64,000 nt of DNA from positions 47,405-111,404 of the forward strand of contig CAVPLC010000111.1 in NCBI GenBank assembly GCA_963705835.1, given 5' to 3'. Origin of the DNA: Palsa-504 sp963705835 (GTDB taxonomy: Bacteria > Actinomycetota > Actinomycetes > Streptosporangiales > Streptosporangiaceae). The number at the start of each line of letters is the position of its first letter. Within the stretch, counting starts at the first letter, position 1. The notes under the pieces were generated by a model. That model saw nothing but the letters and a program-made list of their open reading frames with translations, ran no database searches and was not told where the DNA came from. The translations under genes were made by a program, and so were the position numbers. Positions 35,415-46,777 of the stretch are shown piece after piece.

Positions 35415-38400
35415 GTGTACCTGAAGAGCCTCACGCTGCGCGGCTTCAAGTCGTTCGCGTCCGCCACCACGCTCCGGCTCGAACCCGGCATCACCTGCGT
35501 CGTGGGCCCGAACGGCTCGGGCAAGTCCAACATCGTCGACGCGCTGTCCTGGGTCATGGGCGAGCAGGGCGCCAAGTCGCTGCGCGGCGGCAAGATGGAG
35601 GACGTCGTCTTCGCCGGCACCACCTCACGCCCGCCGCTGGGCCGGGCCGAGGTCACGCTCACCATCGACAACACCGACGGCGCGCTGCCCATCGACTACG
35701 CCGAGGTCACGATCAGCCGGCTGATGTTCCGGTCCGGGCAGAGCGAGTACGCCATCAACGGCGATCACTGCCGCCTGCTCGACGTCGCCGAACTCCTGTC
35801 GGACTCCGGGATGGGCCGGGAGATGCACGTCATCGTCGGGCAGGGCCAGCTCGACGACATCCTGCACGCGGGCCCCGAGGCCCGGCGGGCCCTGATCGAG
35901 GAAGCGGCCGGCGTGCTCAAGCACCGCAAGCGCAAGGAGAAGGCGCTGCGCAAGCTCGAGGCGATGCAGGCCAACCTGACCCGCCTGGTCGACCTCACCG
36001 CCGAGCTGAGCCGGCGGCTCAAGCCGCTCGGCCGGCAGGCCGAGACGGCCAGGAAGGCGGCCGTCATCCAGGCCGAGCTGCGCGACGCGCGGCTGCGGCT
36101 GCTCGCCGACGACTACGTGATGCTGGCCGCGGACCTGCGGCGGGACGAGGCGGACGAGGCCGCCACGGCGGCCAGGCGCGCCGCCCTTGAGGAGCAGCTG
36201 GCCCAGGCCCGGCGCTCGGAGACCGAGCTCGACCAGGCCGCGCAGCAGGCCTCGGCCGTGCTGACCCGGGCCCAGGAGACCTGGTTCGCCCTGTCCTCGC
36301 TGGCCGACCGGCTGCGCGCGACCCAGACCCTGGCCGCGCAGCGGCACAAGCTGCTGACCGCCGACCGGGAGCCCGAGCGTCCCGGACGCGACCCCGACGA
36401 GCTGGACCGCCAGGCCGCCGAGCTTCACGCCGAGGAAGAAGAGCTGACCGCGCGGCTGGAGGCGGGCCGTGAGGTGATGTCCGCCGCCGTCGCCGAGCGC
36501 GCCGCGGCCGAGGCCGAACTCGCCGCGGCCGAGCGCCGGATGACCGAGGTGGCCAGGACCGCGGCGGCCCGGGCCGGCCAGCTGGCCAGGCTGCGGGAGC
36601 AGGTCGGCGCGGCCGAGTCGCGCAGCGCCGCCGCGGCCGAGGAGCTGGACCGGCTGGCCGTATCCGCCGAGCAGGCCAGGGAACGGGCCGAGCTGGCCCA
36701 ATCCGAGCACGACCAGGTGCAGGAGCTGTCTAACGGCCGGTACGACGACCGTAGCGGGCTGGCGGCCGAGCACCAGCAGGCCACGGACGCCCTTTCTGAA
36801 TTGTCCGAACGGACCTCGGTGCTTCGGACCGCGGAGCGAGAGGCCGCCCGGGATCTGGCCGCCCGGCGGGCCCGCGCCGAGGCCCTGGCCGAGGCCGCGC
36901 GGCGCGGCGCGGACGCCTCCGCGGCGCTGCTGGCCGACCCCGAGCGCTTCGGCGGGGTGCTCGGCTCGTTCGCGGAGCGGCTGAGGGTGGCCGAGGGCTT
37001 CGAGGTCGCGATCGCCGCGGCCCTGGGCGCGGCCGCCGACGGGGTCGCGGTGAGCGGCCTGGACGCCGCCGCCGAGATCCTGGCCGTGCTGCGCCTCGAG
37101 GACGCGGGCAGCGCGGGCCTGGTGGTCGCGGCCGAGGACCGCGCGGACCTGTTCGCGCTGGCGTCGGCCGTCACCGAGGCGCCGCCGGTTCCGGCCGGTC
37201 CCGGTCCGTACCGCGCCGTCGACCTGGTGCGCGCGCCTGACGGGCTGGCGGAGGCGGCGGCCGAGCTCCTCCGCGGCGTGGTGGTCACCGCTGACCTGGA
37301 CGAAGCACGCCGGACCGTTCGGATAAATCCTGACGTGAAGGCCGTGACACGGTCCGGCGACGTGCTCGGATGGCACTGGGCCCACGGCGGCGGCGCGAGC
37401 CCGCCGAGCCTGCTGGAGATGCGGGCCGCGGCCGACGAGGCGACGGCCGGGCTGGCCGAGGCCGAACGCCGGTGCGAACGGGCGGCCGGGGACCTGGCGG
37501 CGGCGGTGCGGGACGAGGAGGAGTCCCGGCGGTCCGTGGCCGAGACGCTGGCGCGCAGGCAGGAGGCTGACGCGGCGACGGCGGAGGTCTCGGGGCGGCT
37601 CGGCCGGCTGGCGGGCGCGGCGCGGGCCGCGCGCGAGGAGGCCGACCGGGTGGACGCGGCCATCGCGGCGGCGCGGCTGGCCAGCGAGAAGGACCTGGCC
37701 AAGCTGGAGCGGCTGCGGGCCGTGCTGGCCGAGGCCGAGGCCGAGGATTCACCGGAGCCCGGCGAGCCGCGGGACGAAGAGGGCTTGGGGGAATGGGGGA
37801 TTGGGGATCCGGGAGGAGCTGGCCGACCGCTGCACCGCGGCCCGTAACGCCGAGATGGAGGCCAGGCTCGAGGTCCGGACCGCCGAGGAACGGCTGCGGG
37901 CCATCGACGGCCGCGCCGAATCCCTGGCCGCGGCCGCGGCCGCCGAGCGCCAGGCGCGCGAGGCCGCCGCCCGGCGGCGCAGGCAGCGCACCGCCCAGGC
38001 CGCCGTGGCCCGGGCCGTGGCGCTGGGCGCGCGGTCCGCGGTCGAGGCGGCGGAGCAGTCGGTGAACCAGGCCCTGGCCCGGCGCGCCCAGGCCGAGGCG
38101 GTCAGCGCGGGAGGGGCCGGGGAGCTGAAGGCCATCCGGACCCGGGTCCGCGACCTGGCCGCCGACCTGGACACCGTGGTGAACACGGCGCACGGCACCG
38201 AGATCGCGCGGGCCGAGCACCGGCTGCGGCTGGCGCAGTTGGCCGAGCACGCGCTGGAGGAGTTCGGCGTGGAGGCGGACGTGCTGGTCGCCGAGTACGG
38301 CCCGGAGGTGCCGGTCCCGGTGATCGGCGACGAGTCCGGCGCGCCCGTGCCGGTGAACGCAGTGACCTACGACCGGGCCGCGGCCGAGCGCCGGGCCGCC

Positions 38401-39033
38401 GACGCCCAGCGCCAGCTCGACCGGCTCGGCAAGATCAACCCGCTGGCCCTTGAGGAGTACGAGGCGCTCACCGAACGGCACGCGTACCTGGCCGCGCAGC
38501 TCGATGACCTCCGCAAGACCCGGCGTGACCTGCTCACCGTGGTCAAGGAGGTCGACGACCGGGTGCAGGAGGTGTTCGCGTCCGCGTACGCCGACACCGC
38601 CCGCGAGTTCGAGACGCTGTTCGCCCGGCTGTTCCCCGGCGGCCAGGGCAGCCTGGTGCTGACCGAGCCGGACGACATGCTGGCCACCGGGATCGAGATC
38701 GAGGCCAGGCCGCCGGGCAAGAAGGTCAAGCGGCTGTCGCTGCTGTCCGGCGGGGAGCGGTCGCTGACCGCCATCGCGTACCTGTTCGCGATCTTCAAGG
38801 CCCGGCCCTCGCCGTTCTACGTGCTGGACGAGGTCGAGGCGGCCCTGGACGACACCAACCTGCAGCGGCTGCTTGGCGTCTTCGATGAGCTGCGGGAAAG
38901 CTCGCAGCTCATCGTCATCACCCACCAGCGGCGGACCATGGAATCGGCGGACGCGCTGTACGGCATCACGATGCGCGGCGACGGCGTGTCCACGGTGATC
39001 AGCCAGCAGATCGCCTCCCGCCAGCCCGCCTGA
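35415..39033 (+). CDS. smc: Chromosome segregation ATPase SMC (frameshift in this sequence)
   Basis: About 1205 residues once joined. Walker A GPNGSGKSN near residue 35; long coiled coils either side of a hinge around 510-650; C-terminal head with LSGGERSLTAIAYLFAI and Walker B YVLDEVEAALDD. The frame changes between 37790 and 37806 in the sequence GAATGGGGGATTGGGGATC, inside the second coiled coil. Removing one G joins ...GEWGIG to IREELADRCTAARNAEMEARLEV. Both halves are intact, and SMC is rarely dispensable, so a G-run insertion error is likely. GTG 35415 follows GGGAGGAGG. Confidence 0.93.
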
Positions 39034-39145
39034 TCCGGGCCGCCTGATCCGGGCCGCCGATCGGGCCGCGGCCGGGCGTGCCTGGTCACCTGGCCTTCGG
39101 CCAAGCGTCATCGGCAATGCGTATCTTTCCGGCCCCTGCGTACTC

Positions 39146-39180
39146 CTATGGGTAGGACCATATGTCTACCTATGTAGAAT
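39146..39180. promoter_or_regulatory. Inverted repeat in the smc-murJ gap
   Basis: CTATGGGTAG and CTACCTATG flank a 10-base centre containing CATATG, in a 209-bp gap that is less GC-rich than its surroundings. TAGAAT just downstream (about 39174-39179) could be a -10 box. The layout suggests an operator over the promoter of the MurJ-like gene. Confidence 0.4.
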
Positions 39181-39242
39181 TCGGTCCGGCTGGATCCAGG
39201 TTGCGCCGGCGGACGGCAGCGTGACGGGAGGGAGGGCCTGGC

Positions 39243-41021
39243 GTGCAAGGGGATCAGGAGTTGCATGTGCAGACCGGCCCCGGTGCTGGCCTGGCAAGGC
39301 CGGCGGAGCCGGTCTCCGGGCCGACCTCGCAGCTGGGCGCGGGGCCGGTCGCGGGGCGCGGCGCGGAGCCGACCTCGGGGCGGGGGGCGGGGCTGGGCGT
39401 GGGCATCGCCCGCGGGGCCGCGCTCGTCGCCGGCCTCACGATCGCGTCCCGGATCCTGGGGCTGGTCCGCACGCTGGTGTTCTCGCAGACCGTCGGCGCG
39501 GGCTGCCTGGGCACGGCGTACGTGACCGCGAACCAGGTGCCCGACCTGCTGTACCAGCTGGTCCTGGGCGGCGCGCTGACCAGCGCGATGATCCCGGTGC
39601 TGGCCCGCTCGGCCGAGCGTGCGGCCAGCGACCCGGCGGAGAGAACGCACGTCAGCCAGATCACCTCCGCGCTGCTGACCTGGACCTTGATCATCGTGGT
39701 GCCGCTGACCCTGGGCATCGTCGCGGCCGCCGGGCCGATCGCGTCGCTGCTCAACCCGGCCAACCCGGCCGCGCACTGCGCCCGGCCCGACATGGTCGCC
39801 ACCACCACCACGATGCTGCAGGTGTTCGCGCCGCAGGCCCTGCTGTACGGGCTCTCCGTCATCCTGTACGGGCTGCTGCAGGCCTACCGCCGGTTTGCCG
39901 CGCCGACCATCGGTCCCGGCATCTCCAGCCTGGTCCTGATCTCCTGCTACCTCGCGTTCGTGCCGCTGGACAAGGGGCTGCCGCTGAGCCGGCTGCCCGT
40001 TTCTGCCGAGCTGGTCCTGTCCGGGGGAACCACGCTGGGCATCGCCGTCCTGGTCCTGGTCGCCGTTCCGCCGACGTGGCGGCTGCACCTGCGGCTGCGG
40101 CCCGCGCTGCGGTTCCCGCCCGGGGTGGCGCGCCGGGCGGGCGGCCTGGCGCTGGTCGGCTTCCTCGAGCTGATCGCGATCGACGTCGCCAGCGTGGTGG
40201 CCATCGCGCTGGCCAACGGGCGGGGCGAGACGGGCGCGCTGGTCATCTACAACTACGCCTCGCAGGTGTTCACCTCGGTGTCGGCGGTGCTGGCCACGTC
40301 CATCGTGGTCAGCGCGTTCCCCGTGATGTCCGCGCGCGAGGGGCCGGACTTCGACCGGACCATCGCCGGATCGACGCGGGCGATCATGCTCATGTCGTGG
40401 CTGAGCACGGCCGTGATCGCGGCGATCGCCGTCCCGGCCGCCCACGTCCTGGCCAAGCAGCCGGATCAGGTCCCGCAGCTGATCGAGTCCTTCGCCTTGT
40501 TCGCGCCCGGCGTGGCGGGCACGGTCGTGGTCGCGAACCTGTCGCGGGTGATGTTCGTCCTCGGGCGGCTCAAGGTCGCGGCCGCGGCGCTGGCCGGCAG
40601 CTGGGTGCTGGTGATCGTGGCCGACGTGGTGCTGGCCGAGCTGGCCCCGCCCCGGCTGGTGCCCGCGGCGCTCTGCCTGGGTTACACCATCGGCCAGACC
40701 GTCGTGGCCGTCCCGATGGTGGCCGTCACCCGGCGGATCTGCGGGCCGGCGGCCCTTCGGGGGGTCGGCCGCGCCACGCTGGCCGGGCTGGCCGCCGGGG
40801 CCGCGGGCGTCGCGGTGGGCGTGGCGATCAGCGTGGCGGTCCCGCTGCACCACAAGCTGGAGGCCTTCGCCCTGGCCGTGCCCGCGGCCGTGTTCGCGAT
40901 CGTCGCGTTCTTGGTGGTCGCGTTCTGGCTCGACGACGGTGACCTGAAGACCGTCCTGGCGTGGCTGCGGCAGGCGCGCCGGGCCCTGCGGCAGGCACGG
41001 CGGCAGGCGCGGCGGTCCTGA
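39243..41021 (+). CDS. MurJ/MviN-family lipid II flippase-like protein
   Basis: The protein has 592 residues with about 14 membrane helices. SRILGLVRT in helix 1 and VPDLLYQLVLGGALTSAMIPVL match actinobacterial MurJ/MviN proteins, which flip lipid II. A 50-residue Gly/Ala/Pro-rich cytoplasmic start has repeats; there is no C-terminal pseudokinase domain as in the mycobacterial protein. The gene sits between smc and ftsY, which are usually adjacent or nearly so, so it looks like a second MurJ-type copy inserted here. GTG 39243 follows GGGAGGGAGGG. Confidence 0.85.
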   Translation: MQGDQELHVQTGPGAGLARPAEPVSGPTSQLGAGPVAGRGAEPTSGRGAGLGVGIARGAALVAGLTIASRILGLVRTLVFSQTVGAGCLGTAYVTANQVPDLLYQLVLGGALTSAMIPVLARSAERAASDPAERTHVSQITSALLTWTLIIVVPLTLGIVAAAGPIASLLNPANPAAHCARPDMVATTTTMLQVFAPQALLYGLSVILYGLLQAYRRFAAPTIGPGISSLVLISCYLAFVPLDKGLPLSRLPVSAELVLSGGTTLGIAVLVLVAVPPTWRLHLRLRPALRFPPGVARRAGGLALVGFLELIAIDVASVVAIALANGRGETGALVIYNYASQVFTSVSAVLATSIVVSAFPVMSAREGPDFDRTIAGSTRAIMLMSWLSTAVIAAIAVPAAHVLAKQPDQVPQLIESFALFAPGVAGTVVVANLSRVMFVLGRLKVAAAALAGSWVLVIVADVVLAELAPPRLVPAALCLGYTIGQTVVAVPMVAVTRRICGPAALRGVGRATLAGLAAGAAGVAVGVAISVAVPLHHKLEAFALAVPAAVFAIVAFLVVAFWLDDGDLKTVLAWLRQARRALRQARRQARRS

Positions 41022-41069
41022 CCCCCGCGGGCCACGGCACTGCGTCGGGTCTGCGAGACTTAGGGCCTG

Positions 41070-42222
41070 ATGGAATACGTGATCATCATCATCATCGTCA
41101 TCGCCCTCCTGGCCGTGGTGGCCTTCGGACGGCTGCTGTTCCTCCGGCCGCGCGGGGGACGTTCCGCCGCGCCGCCTTCTGGGCAGGCTCCGTCGGCTGC
41201 CGCGCCTTCTGACGGCGGGGGCGGGGCCGCGGCCTCGGCCTCGGCCGGATGAGACGGCGCAGGCGGGTGCGACGGCCCCGGTGCTGGAGGTCGAGCGGCC
41301 GCCGCCGTCCGCAGGCCGGATGGTGCGGCTGCGGGCCAGGCTCGCCCGGTCGCAGAGCTCGGTCGGGTCGGCCCTGCTGAACCTGCTGTCCCGGGACCGG
41401 CTGGACGACGAGACCTGGGACGAGATCGAAGAGGTGCTCATCACCGCCGACGTGGGCGTGGTGCCCGCCCGGCTGATGGTGGACGACCTGCGGACCAAGG
41501 TGAAGGTGCTCGGCGCGCGCGGCCCGGCCGAGGTGCGCGAGCTGCTGCGGACCGAGCTGCTCGGGCAACTCGGCGACGAGGACCGGTCGCTGCACGTGAC
41601 GCCGCACGGCGGCACGCCCGCGGTGGTGCTCATGGTCGGCGTCAACGGCACCGGCAAGACGACGACCTGCGGGAAGCTGGCGCGAGCGCTGATCGGCGAC
41701 GGGGAGACCGTGCTGCTCGGGGCGGCCGACACGTTCCGGGCGGCCGCGGCCGATCAGCTCCAGACGTGGGGCGAGCGGGTGGGGGCCAAGACGGTCCGGG
41801 CCGACCGGGACGGCGCGGACCCGGCCAGCGTGGCGTTCGAGGCGGTGAGCGAGGGCATCGAGACCGGGGTCGACGTGGTCATCATCGACACCGCCGGCCG
41901 CCTGCACACCAAGGTCGGGCTTATGGACGAGCTCGGCAAGGTCAAGCGCGTGGTGGAGAAGAAGGCCGTGGTCGATGAGGTGCTGCTGGTGCTGGACGCC
42001 ACCACCGGGCAGAACGGGCTGCGCCAGGCGCGGGTCTTCGCCGAGGTGGTCGACGTCACCGGCATCGTGCTGACCAAGCTCGACGGCACGGCCAAGGGCG
42101 GCATCGTCATCGCGGTGCAGCGTGAGCTCGGCGTTCCTGTCAAGCTCGTCGGGCTCGGCGAGGGGCCCGATGACCTGGCCCCCTTCGACCCGGGCGCGTT
42201 CGTCGACGCCATCTTGGGGTGA
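41070..42222 (+). CDS. ftsY: Signal recognition particle receptor FtsY (frameshift in this sequence)
   Basis: N-terminal membrane anchor MEYVIIIIIVIALLAVVAFG and an Ala/Pro linker lie in one frame (41070 to about 41215). Then VLEVERPPPSAGRMVRLRARL and the NG domain lie in another, with GVNGTGKTTTCGKLA, DTFRAAAADQL, DTAGRLHTK and TKLDGTAKGG. The downstream frame reads back as DETAQAGATAPVLEVE, so the switch is in the G-run at 41214-41226; the total is one base over a multiple of three. Removing one G gives about 383 residues, a normal actinobacterial FtsY. It docks SRP-ribosome complexes at the membrane with Ffh. Confidence 0.92.
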
Positions 42223-42272
42223 GCCTCCCGGGCTCTTGCCCGGCTCCCTCGGGCCGGCGTCCTCGGGTCGGC

Positions 42273-42341
42273 GAAACATGGCTGTAACACGGGCCTGAGG
42301 TGTTTCACCTCGGCGACACACGCCGACGGGTTCGGTGAAAC
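42273..42341 (+). promoter_or_regulatory. glnB upstream region: GlnR-like half site and hairpins
   Basis: GAAAC (42273-42277), six bases, then GTAAC (42284-42288) resembles part of the actinobacterial GlnR box. Next come GAGGTG-TTT-CACCTC (about 42297-42311) and a larger inverted repeat GTTTCACC (42302-42309) / GGTGAAAC (42334-42341) enclosing TCGGCG/CGCCGA. Nitrogen control of glnB-glnD is plausible. Only half of the usual four-part GlnR box is visible. Confidence 0.4.
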
Positions 42342-42387
42342 CTCGGCGGCCGATGGTCGGTACAGGACACCGAAGGGACATCCCACG

Positions 42388-42726
42388 ATGAAGCTCATCA
42401 CCGCCGTCATCAAGCCGTTCAAGTTGGACGACGTCAAGGCCGCGCTGCAGGCGTTCGGCGTCCACGGCCTGACGATCACCGAAGCGAGCGGGTACGGCCG
42501 GCAGCGAGGGCACACCGAGGTGTACCGGGGCGCCGAGTACCAGGTCGACCTGGTGCCCAAGGTCCGCATCGAGGTCCTGTGCGAGGACGAGGACGTCGAG
42601 GACCTGATCGGGGTGGTGGTCAAGGCGGCGCAGACCGGACGGATCGGCGACGGCAAGGTCTGGTCGGTCCCGGTGGAGACGGTGGTCCGGGTGCGTACCG
42701 GCGAGCGCGGGCCGGACGCGATCTGA
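42388..42726 (+). CDS. glnB: Nitrogen regulatory protein P-II
   Basis: The protein has 112 residues: MKLITAVIKPFKLDDVK, T-loop GYGRQRGHTEVYRGAEYQVD with the modifiable Tyr at position 51, and C-terminal KVWSVPVETVVRVRTGERG. It senses ATP/ADP and 2-oxoglutarate. In actinobacteria the T-loop Tyr is adenylylated by GlnD. The usual upstream ammonium transporter gene amtB is absent here: ftsY lies directly upstream. glnD follows within 21 bp. Confidence 0.96.
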   Translation: MKLITAVIKPFKLDDVKAALQAFGVHGLTITEASGYGRQRGHTEVYRGAEYQVDLVPKVRIEVLCEDEDVEDLIGVVVKAAQTGRIGDGKVWSVPVETVVRVRTGERGPDAI

Positions 42727-42747
42727 GCCGTCGTCGGTCCCGCGCCC

Positions 42748-44953
42748 ATGATCTCGTTCGCCGCGGATCGGGCTCGCCGGACGGCTGAGGTCGACCGCTG
42801 GCTGGCCGACCTCCTGGGCGCCGAGCCGGACGTGGCCCTGGTCGCGGTCGGCGGCTACGGCCGCAGGGAACTGCTGCCCCGCAGCGACCTGGACGTCGTG
42901 CTGCTGCACGCGGGCCGGGACAACATCGCGGGCATCGCGGACCGGATCTGGTATCCGGTGTGGGACTCCGGCGCCGAGCTCGACCACGCGGTCCGGACCG
43001 TGCCGCAGGCCCGGCGGGTGGCGCGGGCCGACCTCAAGGTGGCGCTCGGGCTGCTGTCGGCCCGGCACGTGGCCGGTGACCCGGACCTCACCGAGCGGCT
43101 GCGGGCGGGGGCGCTGGAAGACTGGCGTTCGGCCGCGCCGGCGCGGCTGGCCGAACTGCACGACGCGCGCGATAAGGCCAGCGGCGAGCTCGCCTTCCTG
43201 CTCGAGCCGGACCTGAAGGAGGCCCGCGGCGGCCTGCGGGACGTGCACGCGATCCAGGCGGTGGCGGCCGCGTGGGTGGCGCCCGCGCCGGGACCCAAGG
43301 TGCGCGCCGCGTACGAGCAGATCCTGGACACCAGGCACGCGCTGCACGAGGTCACCGGGCGCCGCCTGGACCGGCTCGTGCTCGAAGAGCAGGACGAGGT
43401 GGCCCGTGCGCTCGGGCTGCTGGACGGGGACGTTCTGCTGCGGACGCTGGCCGGGGCCGGACGGACGGTCGCGTACGCCGTCGATCACGCCTTCCGCCAG
43501 GCGGACCGGCTGCGGGTTCGCCGGCTGCGCCGGCGCCCGGCCGATCGGCGGCCGCTGGCCGACGGGGTGGTGGAACAGGACGGCGAGGCGGTGCTGGCCC
43601 GGGCGGCCGACCCGGCCTGCGACGCGGCGCTCGTGCTGCGGGCCGCGGCCGCCGCCGCCCAGGCCGGGCTGCCGCTGGCGCCGCGGACCCTCACCCGGCT
43701 TACCGAGTGCCCGCCCCTGCCGGTGCCCTGGCCGGGGGCGGCGCGCGACGCGCTGCTCGCCCTGCTCGGGGCGGGCGAATCCGCGGTGAGCGTGTGGGAG
43801 GCCCTGGACACCGAGGGCCTGATCACCTCGCTGATCCCGGACTGGGAGCGGGTGCGGAACCGGCCGCAGCGCAACCCGCTGCACACCTACACCGTCGACC
43901 GCCACCTGGTCGAGGCGGCCGCTCACGCGGCCGCGCTGGCGCGCGAGGTCGCCCGGCCCGACCTGCTGCTGCTGGCCGCCCTGCTCCACGACATCGGCAA
44001 GGGCTGGCCCGGCGACCACAGCGTGACCGGCGAGGTCGTGGCCCGCGACGTGGGCCGCCGGATGGGGCTGCCGGAACCGGATGTCGACCTGGTGGCCGCG
44101 GCCGTTCGGCATCACCTGCTGCTGCCGGTCGTGGCCACGCGGCGTGACCTGGATGACCCGGTGACGGTCAGGCAGGTGGCGGCGGCCGTGCCCAGCCGGG
44201 CCCTGCTCGAGCTGCTGCACGCCCTGGCCATCGCGGACGGCCTGGCCACCGGGCCCGCGGCGTGGAACGACTGGAAGGCCACGCTGGTCGCCGACCTGGT
44301 CCGGCGGGTGGCTGGGGTGCTGGCCGGTTCGCCTCCGCCCGGGCCTGCCCCGCTGCGTGAGGATCAGCTGGCCCTGGCCGCCGACGGCGGCCCGGCGGCC
44401 ACGGTGCGCGGATCGGAGGTGACGGTGGTCGCCAAGGACCGGCCCGGGCTGCTGTGGCAGGCCGCCGGGGTGCTGGCCTCGCACCGGCTCGCGGTCCGCA
44501 GCGCCAACGCGACCTCGGTCGGGGACACGGCGGTCACCGTGTTCGACGTCGAGCCGGAGTTCGGCGAGCCGCCGGACGCGACGCTGGTGGCCGGGGACAT
44601 GCGCCGGATGCTGCAGGGGCGGCTGGACATTGCCGACCGGCTGGAACGCCGGGTGCGCGCCGCCGCACGGCCGGCCCGGCGCGCCGGTCCCGGCGCCCAA
44701 GGTGACGTTGGTCGACGACGCCTCGGAGACCGCGACCGTGGTGGAGGTGCGGGCGCACGACGCGCCCGGGCTGCTGTGGCGGGTCGGCCGGGCGCTGGGC
44801 GAATGCGGCCTGGACGTGCGCGCGGCCCGGGTGGAGACGCTCGGCGCGGAGGTCGTCGACGTGTTCTACGTGACCGACGGGGACGGCAAGCCGCTGGCCG
44901 AGCCGGACCTGCGCTGCGCCACCGTGACCGCGGTGCTCGCGGCGCTGGCCTGA
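42748..44953 (+). CDS. glnD: P-II nucleotidyltransferase GlnD (frameshift in this sequence)
   Basis: Nucleotidyltransferase motif GGYGRRELLPRSDLDVV near residue 32; HD phosphohydrolase site LLHDIGKGWPGDH; ACT 1 (VTVVAKDRPGLLWQAAGVLA); ACT 2 (VVEVRAHDAPGLLWRVGRALG). ACT 2 is in a different frame: after RLERRVRAAARPAR the frame shifts between about 44650 and 44690 and resumes as APVPAPKVTLVDD, ending at 44953. Removing one base gives about 734 residues. It modifies and demodifies GlnB/GlnK according to nitrogen status. The N-terminus is short; a longer start would overlap glnB. Confidence 0.9.
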
Positions 44954-44980
44954 GCGGTGCTCGGCCGACTGGCGCGTGCG

Positions 44981-45018
44981 GTGCCGGGCTGAACGGTGCC
45001 GGGCTGAACGGTGCCGGC
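44981..45018 (+). repeat. 15-bp repeats between glnD and ffh
   Basis: GGTGCCGGGCTGAAC occurs twice in a row with a third partial copy (GGTGCCGGCTTAGC), in the 108-bp gap before ffh. No terminator-like hairpin is clear there. Confidence 0.7.
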
Positions 45019-45061
45019 TTAGCGGGCCCACCTACCGTGGACCGACCGGTAGCCTGGTTGG

Positions 45062-46743
45062 GTGTTTGAGACCCTATCTGACCGGCTGACGCAGGTATTT
45101 TCGGCCCTGCGCGGCCGGGGACGGCTGTCCGCTGCCGATATCGACGCGACCACCCGCGAGATCCGCATCGCCCTGCTCGAGGCGGACGTCGCGCTGCCGG
45201 TGGTCAGGCAGTTCATCGCGCGGGTCAAGGAGCGGGCCACCGGCGAGGAAGTGTCCGCCGCGCTGAACCCGGCGCAGCAGGTCATCAAGATCGTGCACGA
45301 GGAACTGGTCGGCATCCTCGGCGGCGAGACCAGGCGGCTGCGGTTCGCCAAGGTCCCGCCCACCGTGATCATGCTGGCCGGCCTGCAGGGTTCCGGTAAG
45401 ACCACGCTGGCGGCCAAGCTGGCGCTCTGGCTCAAGGGGCAGGGCAACACGCCGCTGCTCGTCGCCGCCGACCTGCAGCGGCCCAACGCGGTGCAGCAGC
45501 TCCAGGTGCTCGGCGAGCGGGCCGGCGTCGCGGTGTACGCCCCGTCGCCGGGTAACGGCGTCGGCGACCCGGTGGCCGTGGCCCGCCAGTCGCTGGACGA
45601 GGCCAGGCGGCGCCAGTACAACATGGTCATCATCGACACGGCCGGCCGGCTGGGCGTCGACGAGGAGATGATGGCGCAGGCCATCGCGATCAGGGACGCC
45701 ACCGAGCCGGACGAGGTCCTGTTCGTGGTCGACGCGATGATCGGCCAGGACGCGGTGGCGACCGCGCAGGCCTTCCTCGACGGGGTCGGCTACGACGGCG
45801 TGGTCCTGACCAAGCTCGACGGCGACGCGCGAGGCGGCGCGGCGCTGTCCATCGTGGAGCTGACCGGGCGGCCGATCATGTTCGCCTCCTCGGGCGAGAA
45901 GCTCGAGGACTTCGACCTGTTCCACCCGGACCGGATGGCGTCGCGGATCCTCGACCTGGGCGACGTCCTGACCCTGATCGAGCAGGCCGAGAAGGCCTTC
46001 GACGCCGATCAGACCGCCACGCTGGCGGGCCGGCTGGTCTCCGGCGAGGGCTTCACGCTCGAGGACTTCGTCGAGCAGCTGTCCATGGTGCGCAAGCTGG
46101 GTCCGATCGGCAACCTGCTCGGCATGCTGCCCGGGGCCGCCAAGAACCGGGAACTGCTCTCCCAGGTCAACGACAAGGACCTGGACCGCGCCGAGGCCAT
46201 CGTCCGGTCCATGACGCCGGAGGAACGGCGCAACCCGAAGATCATCAACGGCTCCCGGCGGGCCCGCATCGCCAAGGGCTCCGGCGTGGCCGTGGGCGAG
46301 GTCTCCCAGCTGGTCACGAACTTCTTCGAGGGCCAGAAGCAGATGAAGGCGATGTTCGGCGGCGGGATCCCTGGCATGCCGCCGATGCCGGGCATGGGCA
46401 CGGCCCGCCGCGCCGCCGCCAAGTCCGCCCGCAAGAAGGGCAAGAAGAAGCCCGCCCGCAGCGGGGACCCGCGGCGCGCCGCCGAGATCACCCGGGGTTC
46501 GGCGGCCCAGGAGCCGGGCGGCCCCGGTGGCGCGGGTGGCGGGCCCCGGGTGCGCCCGCGGGTACGGCGGGTCCCGGGGGCGGGCTCGGGGGCCTGGGCG
46601 GCCTGCCCGAGGGGTTCTCGGACCAGCTGGCCGACGGGCTGGCCAACCTGCCGTCCGGGCTGAACTTCCCGCCCCCGTCGCAGGGCAACGTGCCCGCCGC
46701 GTTCCGCGGCGGCAACCCCAAGCGCCGCGACAAGAAGAAGTAG
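45062..46743 (+). CDS. ffh: Signal recognition particle protein Ffh (frameshift near the C-terminus)
   Basis: NG domain with LAGLQGSGKTTLAAKLALWL, DLQRPNAVQQLQVL, DTAGRLGVD and TKLDGDARGG; Met-rich M domain with GNLLGMLPGAAKN, SMTPEERRNPKIINGSRRARIAKGSG and the GGGIPGMPPMPGMG end. In the Gly/Pro tail the frame changes near 46545-46560. Restoring one base (most simply one C in CCCC) continues it as GGLGGLGGLPEGFSDQLADG to KRRDKKK and a TAG at 46743, giving about 560 residues. Core domains are unaffected. Together with 4.5S RNA and FtsY it targets membrane proteins. GTG 45062 start. Confidence 0.93.
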
Positions 46744-46777
46744 CCGGTCCCAGCCGACCGCTAGCCGATCCATCGCC

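Noticed and set aside
37790..37806. Programmed frameshifting in smc, ftsY or ffh
   Set aside because: No slippery heptamer plus stimulatory structure is evident. The breaks occur in many unrelated genes and mostly sit in G/C runs, which fits sequence error better.
41098..44700. A 1200-codon reverse-strand open frame, plus similar long antisense frames at 28141-30909 and 13696-16164
   Set aside because: They lie opposite ftsY/glnB/glnD, recG and leuCD. Their products are Arg/Gly/Pro/His-rich low-complexity shadows of GC-rich codon use. Only the short true genes at their ends (rpmB, ndgR) are kept.
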